Part shown: in pieces, positions 18,237-29,560 of the stretch
Layout of the letters: each line of letters opens with the position of its first letter
Numbering within the stretch: the stretch's first letter is position 1
NCBI GenBank assembly: GCA_017745295.1
Contig: JAGHZR010000008.1
Coordinates: forward strand, 1 to 64,000
Source: Novosphingobium sp.
GTDB taxonomy: Bacteria > Pseudomonadota > Alphaproteobacteria > Sphingomonadales > Sphingomonadaceae
Length of the DNA stretch: 64,000 nt
Direction: 5' to 3'
The notes under the pieces: generated by a model
What the model was told of the DNA's origin: nothing
The model's database searches: none
Seen by the model: the letters and a program-made list of their open reading frames with translations, nothing else
Position numbers and translations under genes: made by a program

Positions 18237-19469
18237 ATGCGCAGCACGATTGCCTCTGCGCGCTTTGCTGCTATCGCAGCCGATGTGCGAAATCTTGTTG
18301 TCATCCGCCGCGCAAGCGGTCCCCTGGCGCTGGCTCTTGCCTGCGCGTTGGCCGGGTGTGCCACGACCAAGGCGCCTGAAACCCATGCCAGCCTGACGAT
18401 CGCCCCGCCGGTATCCGCGCCGCAGGACGGCGACTGGTGGAAGGCGGCGGGCGATCCGTTGCTGGCCAATCTCATCGAGCGCGGTCTTGCCGCGGACAAC
18501 GATCTCGCCTGCCGCGCCGCCCGTCTGCACGAGCAGGAGGAGACGGACGCGGCGGCGTCGCGACGTCTGTCGGGCAAGGTCCGCGCGCTGGTCGGCAAGG
18601 ACGAGGCGCCGGAGCGCGATGCCGCGCGCATGGCCTGGGCCTATGCCTATGCGCAGGCGCGCGCCGATCGTGCGACCGAAGTGGCGCTGGCCTATGTGCA
18701 GGTGCGCCGTCTTCAGCAGATTCTGATGCTGCGGACCCAGCGGCTCGACCAGTTCCGCGACAATGCGGTGATTGCCGAGTTCCGCCGTCAGGCCGGTCTC
18801 GTTACCGCGATCGACGGGGGGCTTGGCAACAGCATGGCGGGCGTGGTCGATGCCGATGTCGCCGCCACCCGTGCGCGCTACGATGCCGCGCGGGCTGCGC
18901 TTTCGGCGCTGACGGGGATGAGCGACACCGATCTGCTCACCGCGCTGGGCGAGAAGGCGGATATTCCCGTTTTTGCCGTCGATGGGCCTGCGCAACTGCA
19001 CCGCGCCGATCTTCTGGCGCTGCGCAGCCGTCTCGAATCCAGCCTCGCGCATGAGAAAGTGACGCAGGCGCAGCTCGATGCCGCTCTGGTCGCGCCGGAG
19101 GCCCCCGCGACGCCGCAGGCGCTGCGCGATGCCTTGCAGAAGCTGGCGAAGGCGGATGAAGGCGCGCGCGCCGAAGTCGCCTCGACCCGCGAGGCGCTCG
19201 CTGCTTTCGACAAGCGCGAGGCCGCGCTGGCAGATACCGCCGCCCAGGCGAAACGCGCCGTGACCGACGCACGCGCGGCCTATCGGGCGGGCTTCGGCGA
19301 TTTCGCCACGCTCTATGTCGCCGAAGCGGCGGCGCTGGCGGCCGAGGAAGCGCGCGTCGGCATGAAGGCCGACCGTGCGGCGATGACCGTTCGCCTGCAC
19401 AAGCAGGAAGGCGCCGGCTGGTCCGCCGCCGATCTCGATCCGCCGATGGGGGCAGCGACCTGTGACTGA
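18237..19469 (+). CDS. outer membrane factor lipoprotein (TolC/NodT-like)
   Basis: Probable outer-membrane channel partner of the following adaptor (410 aa). The ATG at 18237 gives a lipoprotein signal ending ALACALAGC. The rest is alanine-rich alpha-helix typical of outer membrane efflux proteins, with the family-like segments ALAYVQVRRLQQILML and AGLVTAIDGG and a C-terminal coiled coil. It is shorter than usual NodT-type proteins (about 450-480 aa) and similarity is weak in the first quarter. It overlaps the HlyD-type gene by 8 bp. Channel function is inferred. Confidence 0.75.
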   Translation: MRSTIASARFAAIAADVRNLVVIRRASGPLALALACALAGCATTKAPETHASLTIAPPVSAPQDGDWWKAAGDPLLANLIERGLAADNDLACRAARLHEQEETDAAASRRLSGKVRALVGKDEAPERDAARMAWAYAYAQARADRATEVALAYVQVRRLQQILMLRTQRLDQFRDNAVIAEFRRQAGLVTAIDGGLGNSMAGVVDADVAATRARYDAARAALSALTGMSDTDLLTALGEKADIPVFAVDGPAQLHRADLLALRSRLESSLAHEKVTQAQLDAALVAPEAPATPQALRDALQKLAKADEGARAEVASTREALAAFDKREAALADTAAQAKRAVTDARAAYRAGFGDFATLYVAEAAALAAEEARVGMKADRAAMTVRLHKQEGAGWSAADLDPPMGAATCD

Positions 19470-20637
19470 CGCCGAATCGGGGGCACTCGATACATTCCTG
19501 GGGTTCGGGAAACGGCGGGGCCGGGGGCACCTGCTCAGCTGGCTGCTGCTGGCGCTGGCGGCGGTCGCCTCGGTAATGCTGCTGGTCCGGTTCCTGAGCG
19601 GGACGGATTCGCCTTACTATACCGCTCTGGTCGAGCGCGGCGATGTGGTGCCGCTAATCTCGGAGCAGGGGACGATCCACGGCAGCGGCGAAGTCGGGCT
19701 GACGGCGACGCTGGACGGCACCGTCACCGCGGAAGGTGTCCCGGCGGGCGGGCGCGTCGAGGAAGGGCAGATACTGGCGACCATCGATGCCGAGCCGCTG
19801 CGCAGCACGCTTTCGGCAGACCGTTCGCTGGTTTCGGCGGCGGAATCGGAGCTTGCCGCAGCGCGGGCGTCGCGGGACGAGGCGGCGGCCAGGCTGGGCC
19901 GGTTCGAGGATGTCTGGCGCCGTTCCGGACACCGGGTCCCGGCGGTCAATGAATTGGAAAGCGCCCGCAGCGCCGTCGATCGGGCGACGCGCGAGGTTGC
20001 GGCGGCGCAGGCGCGTCTTGCGGCGGCGCAGAGCGGTCTCAAGGCCGACAGCGAGAAGCTGGCCGCCGCTGTCGTGCGCGCGCCTTTCGCGGGCTTCGTG
20101 GTGGACCGCAACATCAGCACTGGGCAGCGCGTGCGCGCCGGGATGCGCCTGTTCACGCTCGCCGCCAGCGACGAGACGCTGGAGATCGATATTCCGCTGG
20201 CCAAGGCAGGCGATGCCGAGATCGGCACCGGCACCGTGGCCCGCGTAAGGCTGGATGCCATGCCGGATGCCGTGCAGCAGGCCCGGCTCGCGCGCGTGCT
20301 CCTGGACCGCGCCGATGCGCCGGGATCGCGCCGCGCCGCTTTCGCGCTCGAAAATCCGGCGGAAACCGTCCGTCCGGGCATGGCCGCCACGGTCGAGATC
20401 GCCTTGCCCGCGCGCAAGGGCGTGATGCTGGTGCCCGATTCCGCGCTTACGTTCGATCCGGAGAACTCGGCCGACCGCAGCCGGGCGCGCATTTATCTCG
20501 TTTCGCCGGACGGAGAGCCGCGCCGCGTCTATGTTTCGACGGGCGCAGGCGACGGCAAACGCACGGAAGTCTTCGCCAACGACCTCAAGCCCGGTGACGA
20601 AGTGATCATCGGCTGGCGCAATCCGCCTGCCCGGTAA
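19462..20637 (+). CDS. HlyD-family periplasmic adaptor protein
   Basis: Membrane fusion protein (391 aa, GTG start overlapping the preceding gene). One N-terminal membrane anchor (about residues 18-42) is followed by a split lipoyl/barrel-sandwich domain (VTAEGVPAGGRVEEGQILATID and APFAGFVVDRNISTGQRV), an alpha-hairpin of Ala-rich helices, and a beta-barrel domain. It would bridge an inner-membrane exporter to the outer-membrane factor. No inner-membrane pump gene is adjacent; the next genes are for glucan synthesis. Confidence 0.88.
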   Translation: MTDAESGALDTFLGFGKRRGRGHLLSWLLLALAAVASVMLLVRFLSGTDSPYYTALVERGDVVPLISEQGTIHGSGEVGLTATLDGTVTAEGVPAGGRVEEGQILATIDAEPLRSTLSADRSLVSAAESELAAARASRDEAAARLGRFEDVWRRSGHRVPAVNELESARSAVDRATREVAAAQARLAAAQSGLKADSEKLAAAVVRAPFAGFVVDRNISTGQRVRAGMRLFTLAASDETLEIDIPLAKAGDAEIGTGTVARVRLDAMPDAVQQARLARVLLDRADAPGSRRAAFALENPAETVRPGMAATVEIALPARKGVMLVPDSALTFDPENSADRSRARIYLVSPDGEPRRVYVSTGAGDGKRTEVFANDLKPGDEVIIGWRNPPAR

Positions 20638-20703
20638 CGGCGCAGGTGATCGCGCCCGACAATAGAAGGACCCTTCAGGCGCAACGAAACTTTGGTTTCG
20701 TCT

Positions 20704-22299
20704 ATGCGTATTGACCGCATGAACCGAACGAACATGAGGGGCGAGAGCCCGGATACGGCTGTCGAAGCCGATCTTCCCGTCTCGCAGCGAGCGCTCGCCC
20801 GGCGCGAATTTTCGGGCCTTCTGGCCCTCATGGCCGGGCTTGCCGCTTTCCCGCGCATGGCCGAGGCCGCCGTGCAGCCGAAATTCTCTGCGCCCACGCC
20901 GTTTTCCTGGGATAAGCTGGTCCAGCAGGCGCGCGCGCTTGCCGGGCGTCCCTGGGCCGAACCGACGACCTCGCCCCATGCCGCCGCCGATTTCGATGCG
21001 GCGGGCAAGCTGACCTATGGGCAGGCGCAGGCGCTCGGCGGCAATGTCCGCCTGTTCCCGACCACGCGCGGCACCTCGCCCCATGCGGTGAAGCTGCACC
21101 TTGTCGAGAACGGCGCGGCGCGCGAGCTTGTCGATGCGCGCGGGCTTTTCGTGGGCGGCAAGCAGGGCGATCCGGCGGGGTTCCGGGTCATGACAGCCGA
21201 CCAGCACTCGGACTGGATGGCCTATCTCGGGGCATCCTATTTCCGCGCTTCCGGCTCGCGCGACCAGTACGGGCTTTCGGCGCGCGGCATCGCCGTCGAC
21301 ACCGCGCTGCCCAAGGCGGAGGAGTTTCCCGCCTTCACCGAGTTCTGGATCGAGAACCTCGGCGGCGATCATGTGCGCATTCATGCGCTGCTCGACGGGC
21401 CGAGCGTGACCGGCGCCTATGCCTTCGACTGCCGCAAGGGAGCCGCAGGCGTGACGCAGGACGTGCGCGCGGCGCTGTTCTTCCGCCGCGACATCGAGCG
21501 CCTCGGCGGCGCGCCGATCACCAGCATGTTCTGGTACGACCAGTCCGACCCCGCCAAGCGCACGGACTGGCGCCCGGAAATCCACGATTCCGACGGTCTC
21601 GCCCTGTGGCCGGGTAGCGGCGAGCGCATCTGGATGCCGCTTTCCAATCCTTCGGTGAACCGCACCAACGCCTTGCGCGCCGATCATGTGAAGGCCTTCG
21701 GGCTGCTCCAGCGCGACCAGACGTTCGACCACTATCAGGACGACGGCGCCTTCTACGACCGCCGCCCCTCGCTCTGGGTCGAGCCGCAGGGGGACTGGGG
21801 CACGGGCACGGTCATGCTTTACCGAATGCCCACCGATGCCGAGACGCAGGACAATATCGCCGCCTTCTGGGTATCGGACCAGCCCGCAAAGGCTGGAGAG
21901 AACCGTGAGTTCGCCTATCGCCTCACCTGGACCTCGCAGGACCCCAGCGCCGGGACCGCCGCGCGCTGCGTGGACAGCTGGCAGGGCCGCGCCGGGCGAC
22001 CGGGCGACACCCCGACTTCGCAGGAAGCGCGCAAGTTCGTGTTCGATTTCGAAGGCCCGGCGCTGAAGGGCCTCACCCGCGACAGCGGGGTCACGGCGGC
22101 GACCAACCTGCCGCCCAAGGCGCTGCTCCATTCCGCCGCCTATCCGGTGGCCGGACAGGAAGGCCGCTGGCGGGTGACGCTGGACGTGCTGCCCTCGGCT
22201 GTGCCTTCGCCCGAATTCAGGTTATATATAAAGCGGGCCAGTAAATCGGAGGGCGACCAAGCGCTCAGCGAGACGGTGATCCAGGGAATTCAGCCATGA
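20704..22299 (+). CDS. opgG: periplasmic glucan biosynthesis protein, OpgG/OpgD family
   Basis: Periplasmic protein needed for osmoregulated periplasmic glucan backbone formation or branching (531 aa from this ATG; the ORF track used a TTG at 20692, and 20719 is also possible). A twin-arginine signal is visible, RREFSGLLALMAGL, which resembles OpgD more than Sec-dependent OpgG. The mature part shows family features such as FRASGSRDQYGLSARGIAVD and EEFPAFTEFWIE. It overlaps opgH by 4 bp (ATGA), so synthesis of the two is coupled. Confidence 0.9.
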   Translation: MRIDRMNRTNMRGESPDTAVEADLPVSQRALARREFSGLLALMAGLAAFPRMAEAAVQPKFSAPTPFSWDKLVQQARALAGRPWAEPTTSPHAAADFDAAGKLTYGQAQALGGNVRLFPTTRGTSPHAVKLHLVENGAARELVDARGLFVGGKQGDPAGFRVMTADQHSDWMAYLGASYFRASGSRDQYGLSARGIAVDTALPKAEEFPAFTEFWIENLGGDHVRIHALLDGPSVTGAYAFDCRKGAAGVTQDVRAALFFRRDIERLGGAPITSMFWYDQSDPAKRTDWRPEIHDSDGLALWPGSGERIWMPLSNPSVNRTNALRADHVKAFGLLQRDQTFDHYQDDGAFYDRRPSLWVEPQGDWGTGTVMLYRMPTDAETQDNIAAFWVSDQPAKAGENREFAYRLTWTSQDPSAGTAARCVDSWQGRAGRPGDTPTSQEARKFVFDFEGPALKGLTRDSGVTAATNLPPKALLHSAAYPVAGQEGRWRVTLDVLPSAVPSPEFRLYIKRASKSEGDQALSETVIQGIQP

Positions 22300-24116
22300 A
22301 CCGCGCCCTCAACCCGCTTCCGGCGGAAGCGCCGCTGGCAATGCCGATCCAGGACCTCGACGGCATCGCACCGGGCACCATTGCCGTCGCCACCAGTCCG
22401 CACGGCATGCTGGTGAAGCGCCTGCTGCTGATCGCACTCACCGCCACGATCGGCCTTGCCGCGTCGAGCGAAGTCCGCTTCGCGCTGTCGCGCGACGGTC
22501 TCGGCGTGATCGACGTGATCCTGCTGCTGTTCTTCGTGCCTCTGTTCTGCTGGATTTCGTTCGGCTTCGTCACCTCGACCATAGGCTTCCTCCAGCTCAT
22601 CAGCGGCAAGCATCCCGGCTTCACCGCGATCCCCAGCCCGGCCTCCTCGCTGCGGCACCGTACCGCCGTGCTGATGCCGGTCTACAACGAGAGCGTCGAG
22701 GCGACGTTCGGCCGCGTGCGGGCGATGACCAATTCCATCGCGGCAGCGGGCGCGGCGGAGTGGATCGACTTCTTCGTCCTCAGCGATTCCAATGCCTTCC
22801 ACGGCAAGCGCGAGGAAGCCGCCTGGCGCGAGATCGCCGCCGAAGCGCCGATCCATGTCTATTACCGTCGCCGTGAGAAGAACATCGCGCGAAAGCCCGG
22901 CAATATCGCCGAATGGGTCCAGCGCTTCGGCGGCGCTTACGAGAACATGCTGATCCTCGACGCCGACTCGCTGATGAGCGGCGACGCCATCGTCGGCATG
23001 GCGGCGATCATGGAGGAGCGGTCCTCGATCGGCCTGCTCCAGACCGTGCCGATGATCATCAACGCCAAGACCGTGTTCCAGCGCTGGATGCGCTTCGCCA
23101 GCGAGGCCTATGGGCCGATCGCCTCGGCGGGGCTGCTCTGGTGGTCGGGCGCGGAATCGAACTTCTGGGGCCACAACGCCATCGTCCGCACCCGTGCCTT
23201 CGCCGAGGCCTGCGGGCTGCCGGAGCTGCCGGGCAAGCCGCCGTTCGGCGGACACATCCTCAGCCACGACATGCTGGAATCGGCGCTGCTGCGCCGCCGC
23301 GGCTGGGCCGTGCACATGGTGATGATCGACGGCAGCTACGAGGAATTCCCGCCCACCATCGTCGATCACGCGATCCGCGACCGGCGCTGGATGCAGGGCA
23401 ATCTCCAGCATCTGCGCCTGCTCGACGCCTCGGGCCTGCACTGGGCGAGCCGCCTGCACCTGCTGATCGGTGCTTCGGCCTATCTGACCTCGCCAGGCTG
23501 GCTGCTGCTGCTCATCACTTCGATCGCGCAGGCCGCCGCCAGCAAGGGCGGGCAAATCCTCGGCGTGGTGACGCCGCCGAGCGTGCTCTGGCTCACCGTG
23601 CTGCTGCTGTTCGGGCCGAAGGCAATGGGCACGATCTGGGTCCTCGCCGACAGGACGCGCCGCCGCAGCTTCGGCGGTTTCAGCGGCGTCCTGCGCACGG
23701 TCGCGCTGGAAGTGCCACTGGCGATCCTGCTGGCGCCGGTGACGATGGTCATGCAGGTCAAGGCGCTGGTTGGCCTCGCGCTCGGCATTCCCGTGCACTG
23801 GAACACGCAGGACCGCGACGCCCGCCGCATTTCCGTGCGTGAGGTCCTGCCCGATCTCAAGGAGCATATTGCGCTCGGTGTGCTCTTCGCGGCGACGGTG
23901 TTCATCGATCCGGTGACGGCGCTGTGGCTCTCGCCGCTGACCCTGGGCTTGCTCGCCTCGCCCTGGCTCATCAGCCTGACGTCCAGCCAGCAGATCGGCG
24001 AGCGGGCCGAGCGCCACGGCTACTTCCGCGTGCCCGCGCCGACGATCGACGATCCGATCGAACATGCCAACGATGATGTCGAAGAGGGCGGCACGCCGCC
24101 GCTGGTGATCGGGTGA
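22296..24116 (+). CDS. opgH: glucans biosynthesis glucosyltransferase
   Basis: Inner-membrane family 2 glycosyltransferase polymerising the beta-glucan backbone from UDP-glucose (606 aa). Two N-terminal helices precede the GT2 domain with VLMPVYNES, FFVLSDSNAF, LDADSLMSGD, the acceptor-site region GGHILSHDMLESALLRR and the DRRWMQGN motif corresponding to QxxRW; several helices follow. It is much shorter than E. coli OpgH (about 850 aa), lacking long N-terminal and C-terminal cytoplasmic extensions. Its operon partner is the OpgG/D protein. Confidence 0.93.
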   Translation: MNRALNPLPAEAPLAMPIQDLDGIAPGTIAVATSPHGMLVKRLLLIALTATIGLAASSEVRFALSRDGLGVIDVILLLFFVPLFCWISFGFVTSTIGFLQLISGKHPGFTAIPSPASSLRHRTAVLMPVYNESVEATFGRVRAMTNSIAAAGAAEWIDFFVLSDSNAFHGKREEAAWREIAAEAPIHVYYRRREKNIARKPGNIAEWVQRFGGAYENMLILDADSLMSGDAIVGMAAIMEERSSIGLLQTVPMIINAKTVFQRWMRFASEAYGPIASAGLLWWSGAESNFWGHNAIVRTRAFAEACGLPELPGKPPFGGHILSHDMLESALLRRRGWAVHMVMIDGSYEEFPPTIVDHAIRDRRWMQGNLQHLRLLDASGLHWASRLHLLIGASAYLTSPGWLLLLITSIAQAAASKGGQILGVVTPPSVLWLTVLLLFGPKAMGTIWVLADRTRRRSFGGFSGVLRTVALEVPLAILLAPVTMVMQVKALVGLALGIPVHWNTQDRDARRISVREVLPDLKEHIALGVLFAATVFIDPVTALWLSPLTLGLLASPWLISLTSSQQIGERAERHGYFRVPAPTIDDPIEHANDDVEEGGTPPLVIG

Positions 24117-24123
24117 GATGAGC

Positions 24124-24244
24124 CGTCGTCCCGGACTTGATCCGGGACCGCTGGCCTCGCCTCACCGCGCTCTCGGCGGGGTGCTTTCCTGAGGGGCTGC
24201 TCCTAAAGAATTGCCAGCGGTCCCGGATCAAGTCCGGGACGACG
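24124..24244. repeat. REP-like inverted pair (GTCCCGGACTTGATCCGGGAC family)
   Basis: Two perfect 32-bp inverted arms at 24124-24155 and 24213-24244, each carrying its own smaller palindrome TCCCGGACTTGATCCGGGA, are separated by 57 bp. It fills the gap between convergent opgH and the LysR gene, where it could fold into a cruciform or long hairpin and stop transcription from both sides. A single half-copy recurs near 34574. Confidence 0.9.
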
Positions 24245-24246
24245 GG

Positions 24247-25134
24247 CTAGGCGCTCGCCTCCGCTAACCTTGCAGGCAGGTTGGCCCGCAAATGCGCCAC
24301 CAATGCGCCGACTTTGGGCGAAAGATGGCGGCGCTGCGGATAGACCGCCCAGATCGGCTCCTCCTCCGGGGCGAGGTCGGTCAGCACCGGGTCCAGCCGT
24401 CCCGCCGCGACGTGATCGCCCAGATAGAAGGCGGGCAACTGGCATAGCCCCATGCCCGCCAGTGCCGCTTCCAGCAGGGCATTGCCGCTGTTGCAGCGCC
24501 AGCGGCCTTGCGGGCGGAAGGTCTTGCCCCCCGTGAAATGCCACTGCGCCGCCGAACCGACGAGGCATTCGTGGTGCCTGAGGTCCGCGAGGTCCTGCGG
24601 CCGCCCATGCGCATCGAGGTACGCGGGCGAGGCCAGCGTCACCAGCGCCCGGCTGGCCACGCGCGTCGCCACCAGCCGAGAATCGTCGAGATGCCCGGTG
24701 CGGATGGCCAGATCGTACCCTGCCGCGATCAGGTCCACGAGCGCGTTGTCGAGGTCCAGCGTCACCGAGATCGCCGGATAGGCCTGCGACAGTTCGCGCA
24801 CCAGTGGCGCCACGAACTTCTCGCCCAGCGCGTAGGAACAGGTGACGCGGAGGTGCCCGCGCGGCTCACCCTGGGAGGTGATGGCGGCAATCGCCTCGTC
24901 CCGCTCCTCGATCAGGCGGCGGCAGGTTTCGAGGAAGATCTGCCCCGTTTCCGTCAGCCGCAGGGTGCGCGTTGTGCGCAGCATCAGCTGGACCTGCAGC
25001 CGCGTTTCCAGCCGCGCCAGCGCCCGGCTCATATGCGTGACGCTGGCGCCATAGGCCTCCGCCGCCAGCGTGAAGCTGCCGTGGCGGGCCACCATCACGA
25101 ATTCCTCGATACCATCCCACTGGCCCAGCATCAT
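24247..25134 (-). CDS. LysR family transcriptional regulator
   Basis: LysR-type regulator of 295 residues. The N-terminal winged helix ([23 protein letters not shown]) is followed by a substrate-binding domain (about residues 90-290) containing [16 protein letters not shown] and [15 protein letters not shown], the form seen in the PA2477/DsdC-like subgroup. It is divergent from frmA over 96 bp, so formaldehyde or glutathione-adduct genes are its likely target, although many such regulators act on other genes. Two adjacent ATG codons could serve as start. Confidence 0.85.
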   Translation of the reverse strand: MMLGQWDGIEEFVMVARHGSFTLAAEAYGASVTHMSRALARLETRLQVQLMLRTTRTLRLTETGQIFLETCRRLIEERDEAIAAITSQGEPRGHLRVTCSYALGEKFVAPLVRELSQAYPAISVTLDLDNALVDLIAAGYDLAIRTGHLDDSRLVATRVASRALVTLASPAYLDAHGRPQDLADLRHHECLVGSAAQWHFTGGKTFRPQGRWRCNSGNALLEAALAGMGLCQLPAFYLGDHVAAGRLDPVLTDLAPEEEPIWAVYPQRRHLSPKVGALVAHLRANLPARLAEASA

Positions 25135-25230
25135 TGTCCCCGTATGGTGATAATACTTTTCAGAACGGGCGCTTTATCACAGAACTCGCCGGTCCTACAA
25201 AGCGCGCCAGCAGTTCAAGGAGCATACCCC

Positions 25231-26343
25231 ATGAAGACCCGCGCCGCCGTTGCCTTCGAGGCGAAGAAGCCGCTCGAAATCGTCGAACTCGATCTTGAAG
25301 GCCCCAAGGCCGGCGAAGTCCTGGTCGAGATCATGGCCACCGGCATCTGCCACACCGATGCCTACACGCTGGACGGTTTCGACAGCGAAGGCATCTTCCC
25401 TTCGGTGCTGGGCCACGAAGGCGCCGGCATCGTGCGCGAAGTGGGCGCGGGCGTCACCTCGGTGGTGCCGGGCGACCACGTGATCCCGCTCTACACCCCG
25501 GAATGCCGCCAGTGTAAGTCGTGCCTCTCGGGCAAGACCAACCTCTGCACCGCGATCCGCGCCACGCAGGGCAAGGGCCTGATGCCGGACGGCACCACGC
25601 GCTTTTCCTACAAGGGCCAGCCGATCTACCACTACATGGGCTGCTCGACTTTCTCGAACTTCACCGTGCTGCCCGAGATCGCCGTCGCCAAGATCCGTGA
25701 GGACGCGCCGTTCCAGTCGTCCTGCTACATCGGTTGCGGCGTCACCACCGGCGTCGGCGCGGTGATCAACACCGCCAAAGTGCAGGTGGGCGACAACGTG
25801 GTGGTCTTCGGCCTTGGCGGCATCGGCCTCAACGTGATCCAGGGCGCGCGCCTTGCTGGCGCCAACAAGATCATCGGCGTGGACATCAACCCGGACCGCG
25901 AGGAGTGGGGCCGTCGCTTCGGCATGACCGACTTCCTCAACACCAAGGGCATGAGCCGCGAGGACGTGGTCGCCAGGATCGTGCTGATGACCGATGGCGG
26001 CGCGGACTACACCTTCGACGCCACCGGCAATACCGAAGTGATGCGCACCGCGCTGGAAGCCTGCCATCGCGGCTGGGGCACCTCGATCATCATCGGCGTG
26101 GCCGAAGCGGGCAAGACCATCGAGACGCGCCCGTTCCAGCTCGTAACCGGCCGTAACTGGCGCGGCACCGCGTTCGGCGGCGCCAAGGGCCGTACCGACG
26201 TGCCGAAGATCGTCGACATGTACATGACCGGCAAGATCGAGATCGACCCGATGATCACCCACGTCATGGGCCTCGAAGAGATCAACACCGCCTTCGACCT
26301 GATGCACGAAGGCAAGTCGATCCGTTCGGTCGTCGTCTTCTGA
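25231..26343 (+). CDS. frmA: S-(hydroxymethyl)glutathione dehydrogenase / class III alcohol dehydrogenase
   Basis: Zinc NAD-dependent enzyme oxidising S-hydroxymethylglutathione, the spontaneous formaldehyde-glutathione adduct, to S-formylglutathione (370 aa). Catalytic-zinc residues are in [12 protein letters not shown] and GHEGAGIV; the structural-zinc cysteines are in [18 protein letters not shown]; the NAD loop is [15 protein letters not shown]. The long ORF-track start runs through the LysR promoter; the ATG at 25231 has an AAGGAG ribosome site. It overlaps fghA by one base. Confidence 0.96.
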   Translation: MKTRAAVAFEAKKPLEIVELDLEGPKAGEVLVEIMATGICHTDAYTLDGFDSEGIFPSVLGHEGAGIVREVGAGVTSVVPGDHVIPLYTPECRQCKSCLSGKTNLCTAIRATQGKGLMPDGTTRFSYKGQPIYHYMGCSTFSNFTVLPEIAVAKIREDAPFQSSCYIGCGVTTGVGAVINTAKVQVGDNVVVFGLGGIGLNVIQGARLAGANKIIGVDINPDREEWGRRFGMTDFLNTKGMSREDVVARIVLMTDGGADYTFDATGNTEVMRTALEACHRGWGTSIIIGVAEAGKTIETRPFQLVTGRNWRGTAFGGAKGRTDVPKIVDMYMTGKIEIDPMITHVMGLEEINTAFDLMHEGKSIRSVVVF

Positions 26344-27173
26344 TGGAGACGGTTTCGACCAACCGGGCCTTCGGCGGGGTGCAGGGTGTCTACACCCACG
26401 CCTCCGCCGAGACGGGCACGCCTATGACTTTCTCGGTCTTCGTGCCCGAGCATGCCCCGGGTACGAAGCTGCCGGTACTGTGGTATCTCTCGGGCCTGAC
26501 CTGCACCCACGCCAACGTTACCGAAAAGGGCGAATTCCGCCGCGCCTGCGCCGAACATGGCGTGATCTTCGTCGCGCCGGATACCTCCCCACGCGGCGAC
26601 GATGTGCCGGACGACGAAGGCTACGACTTCGGCAAGGGCGCGGGCTTCTACGTCGATGCGACGGAGGAACCGTGGAGCGCAAACTTCCGCATGCGCTCCT
26701 ACATCGAGACCGAGCTTCCCGCCGTGATCGCCGAGCACTTCCCCGCAGACATGGCGCGGCAAGGCATTACCGGCCACTCGATGGGCGGCCACGGCGCGCT
26801 GACGATCGCACTGCGTGATCCGTCGCGCTTCCGCTCGGTCAGTGCCTTTGCGCCGATCGTCTCGCCGCTGAACTGCCCCTGGGGTGAGAAGGCGCTGACA
26901 GGCTATATCGGTGCGAATCGTGCGGCATGGCGCGAATACGACGCCTGCGCGCTGATCGAAGACGGCGCGCGTCTGCCGGACCTGCTGGTGGATCAGGGGA
27001 CTGCCGACGGCTTCCTTGAAGGCCAACTGAAAACGCACCTGCTGGAAGAGGCTTGCGCCGAGGCCGGGCAGCCTGCGACGATCCGGATGCAGGAGGGTTA
27101 CGATCACTCCTACTACTTCATCTCCAGCTTCATGCCTGAGCATATCGGCTGGCATGCGGAGCGGTTGAAGTAA
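26343..27173 (+). CDS. fghA: S-formylglutathione hydrolase
   Basis: Esterase-D family serine hydrolase (276 aa) that releases formate and glutathione, finishing formaldehyde detoxification. The oxyanion region YLSGLTCTHANV, the nucleophile elbow ITGHSMGGHGAL and the C-terminal Asp/His (DQGTADGFL and GYDHSYYFI) are all present. Its start codon shares a base with the frmA stop, so the two are co-translated. Confidence 0.96.
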   Translation: METVSTNRAFGGVQGVYTHASAETGTPMTFSVFVPEHAPGTKLPVLWYLSGLTCTHANVTEKGEFRRACAEHGVIFVAPDTSPRGDDVPDDEGYDFGKGAGFYVDATEEPWSANFRMRSYIETELPAVIAEHFPADMARQGITGHSMGGHGALTIALRDPSRFRSVSAFAPIVSPLNCPWGEKALTGYIGANRAAWREYDACALIEDGARLPDLLVDQGTADGFLEGQLKTHLLEEACAEAGQPATIRMQEGYDHSYYFISSFMPEHIGWHAERLK

Positions 27174-27175
27174 AA

Positions 27176-27295
27176 AGAGGAAGTCCCGGGGGATGATCCC
27201 CCGGACCCTCGGAATGTCCACGCCGCGCGCGGCCTATCCGTTGTGCGCTCCTTGCGGCGCAGGCTTTATCACGTCTTCCGACGCAATCGGCGCGC
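27176..27295 (+). repeat. dispersed 3'-element, copy C (3'-truncated)
   Basis: Third copy, beginning 3 bp after the fghA stop with AAGAGGAAGT and the hairpin CCGGGGG-ATGAT-CCCCCGG, where the outer T-A pair of copies A and D is replaced by C-G. The core is recognisable to about GTCTTCCGACGCAAT and is then lost; no closing hairpin or T-tract is found. The truncated end is followed by a REP-like pair of another family. Confidence 0.8.
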
Positions 27296-27352
27296 CAACC
27301 GCGAGTGCGGGGCGCGCCGAGAAATTCACTGTCGAGCCGCCACCCCAACTTT

Positions 27353-27438
27353 CGTCATTGCGAGGAGGCGAAGCCGACGAAGCAATCCAGAGTGGTGCAG
27401 AACCGCCCGTGGATTGCTTCGCTACGCTCGCAATGACG
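27353..27438. repeat. REP-like inverted pair (CGTCATTGCGAGG family)
   Basis: Left arm CGTCATTGCGAGGAGGCGAA continues to AAGCAATCCA; the right arm, from 27410, is TGGATTGCTTCGCTACGCTCGCAATGACG. The arms are near-complementary and face each other between convergent fghA and ligI. The same CGTCATTGCGAGCG core occurs alone at 35897-35910. It is a widespread bacterial intergenic repeat type, and may act here as a transcription stop. Confidence 0.85.
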
Positions 27439-27447
27439 ATAATCGGG

Positions 27448-28990
<1,543 letters not shown>

Positions 28991-29079
28991 CACGTGCTCT
29001 CCTGCATTATCGGAATTTCAGGCCGTCATTCTAGGCCCGAGACCGCAGGAAAGGCGAAGGGGATTGGCCTGAAAGGGTA

Positions 29080-29520
29080 TTAGTTCTGGCTAATCGTGGT
29101 CTCGGCGGAGGCGCTGTCGGGGACATTGCGCATCCAGTCGGCGAGGCGGGCCATCGACTCGTAGATGGCGGCGCGCGCCGCTTCGTCGGCCACGGTTTCG
29201 GCGAGGGCGCCGCGCATGCAGAGCAGCCAGGCATCGCGCGCGGCGGAGTCGATCGGCACCCGCATGTGGCGCTGGCGCATGCGCGGATGGCCGCGCACCG
29301 GCGAGAACAGTGCCGGGCCGCCGAGCCATTCGGAGAGGTAGTCCTTCAGCACCTGTCCCAGCGGGGCGAGGTCTTGCGGGTGCATGGCGCGGATCGTGCG
29401 GGCTTCGTCCAACTGGTCCATGCGCGCGTAGAAGCTATCGACGAGGGCGTCGATGGTCGCGGCGCCGCCGATGCGGTCGTATAGGCTGGTCTCGGTCATC
29501 GTGGCGGCGTCTTCGGGCAT
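29080..29520 (-). CDS. truncated haemoglobin, group II-like
   Basis: Small haem protein of 146 residues, likely handling O2 or NO. It shows the truncated globin layout: SLYDRIGGAATIDALVDSFYARM at the start, LKDYLSEWLGGPALF around the distal pocket, and the proximal region GHPRMRQRHMRVPID. WLLCMRGALAE matches the C-terminal helices of group II proteins. An alternative ATG lies 7 codons in. It forms no obvious operon: the L,D-transpeptidase gene lies 40 bp upstream on the same strand. Confidence 0.88.
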   Translation of the reverse strand: MPEDAATMTETSLYDRIGGAATIDALVDSFYARMDQLDEARTIRAMHPQDLAPLGQVLKDYLSEWLGGPALFSPVRGHPRMRQRHMRVPIDSAARDAWLLCMRGALAETVADEAARAAIYESMARLADWMRNVPDSASAETTISQN

Positions 29521-29560
29521 AGCGGCCCCCGGTTCAAGTCCGATCGGTGTTCAAGCCCCG

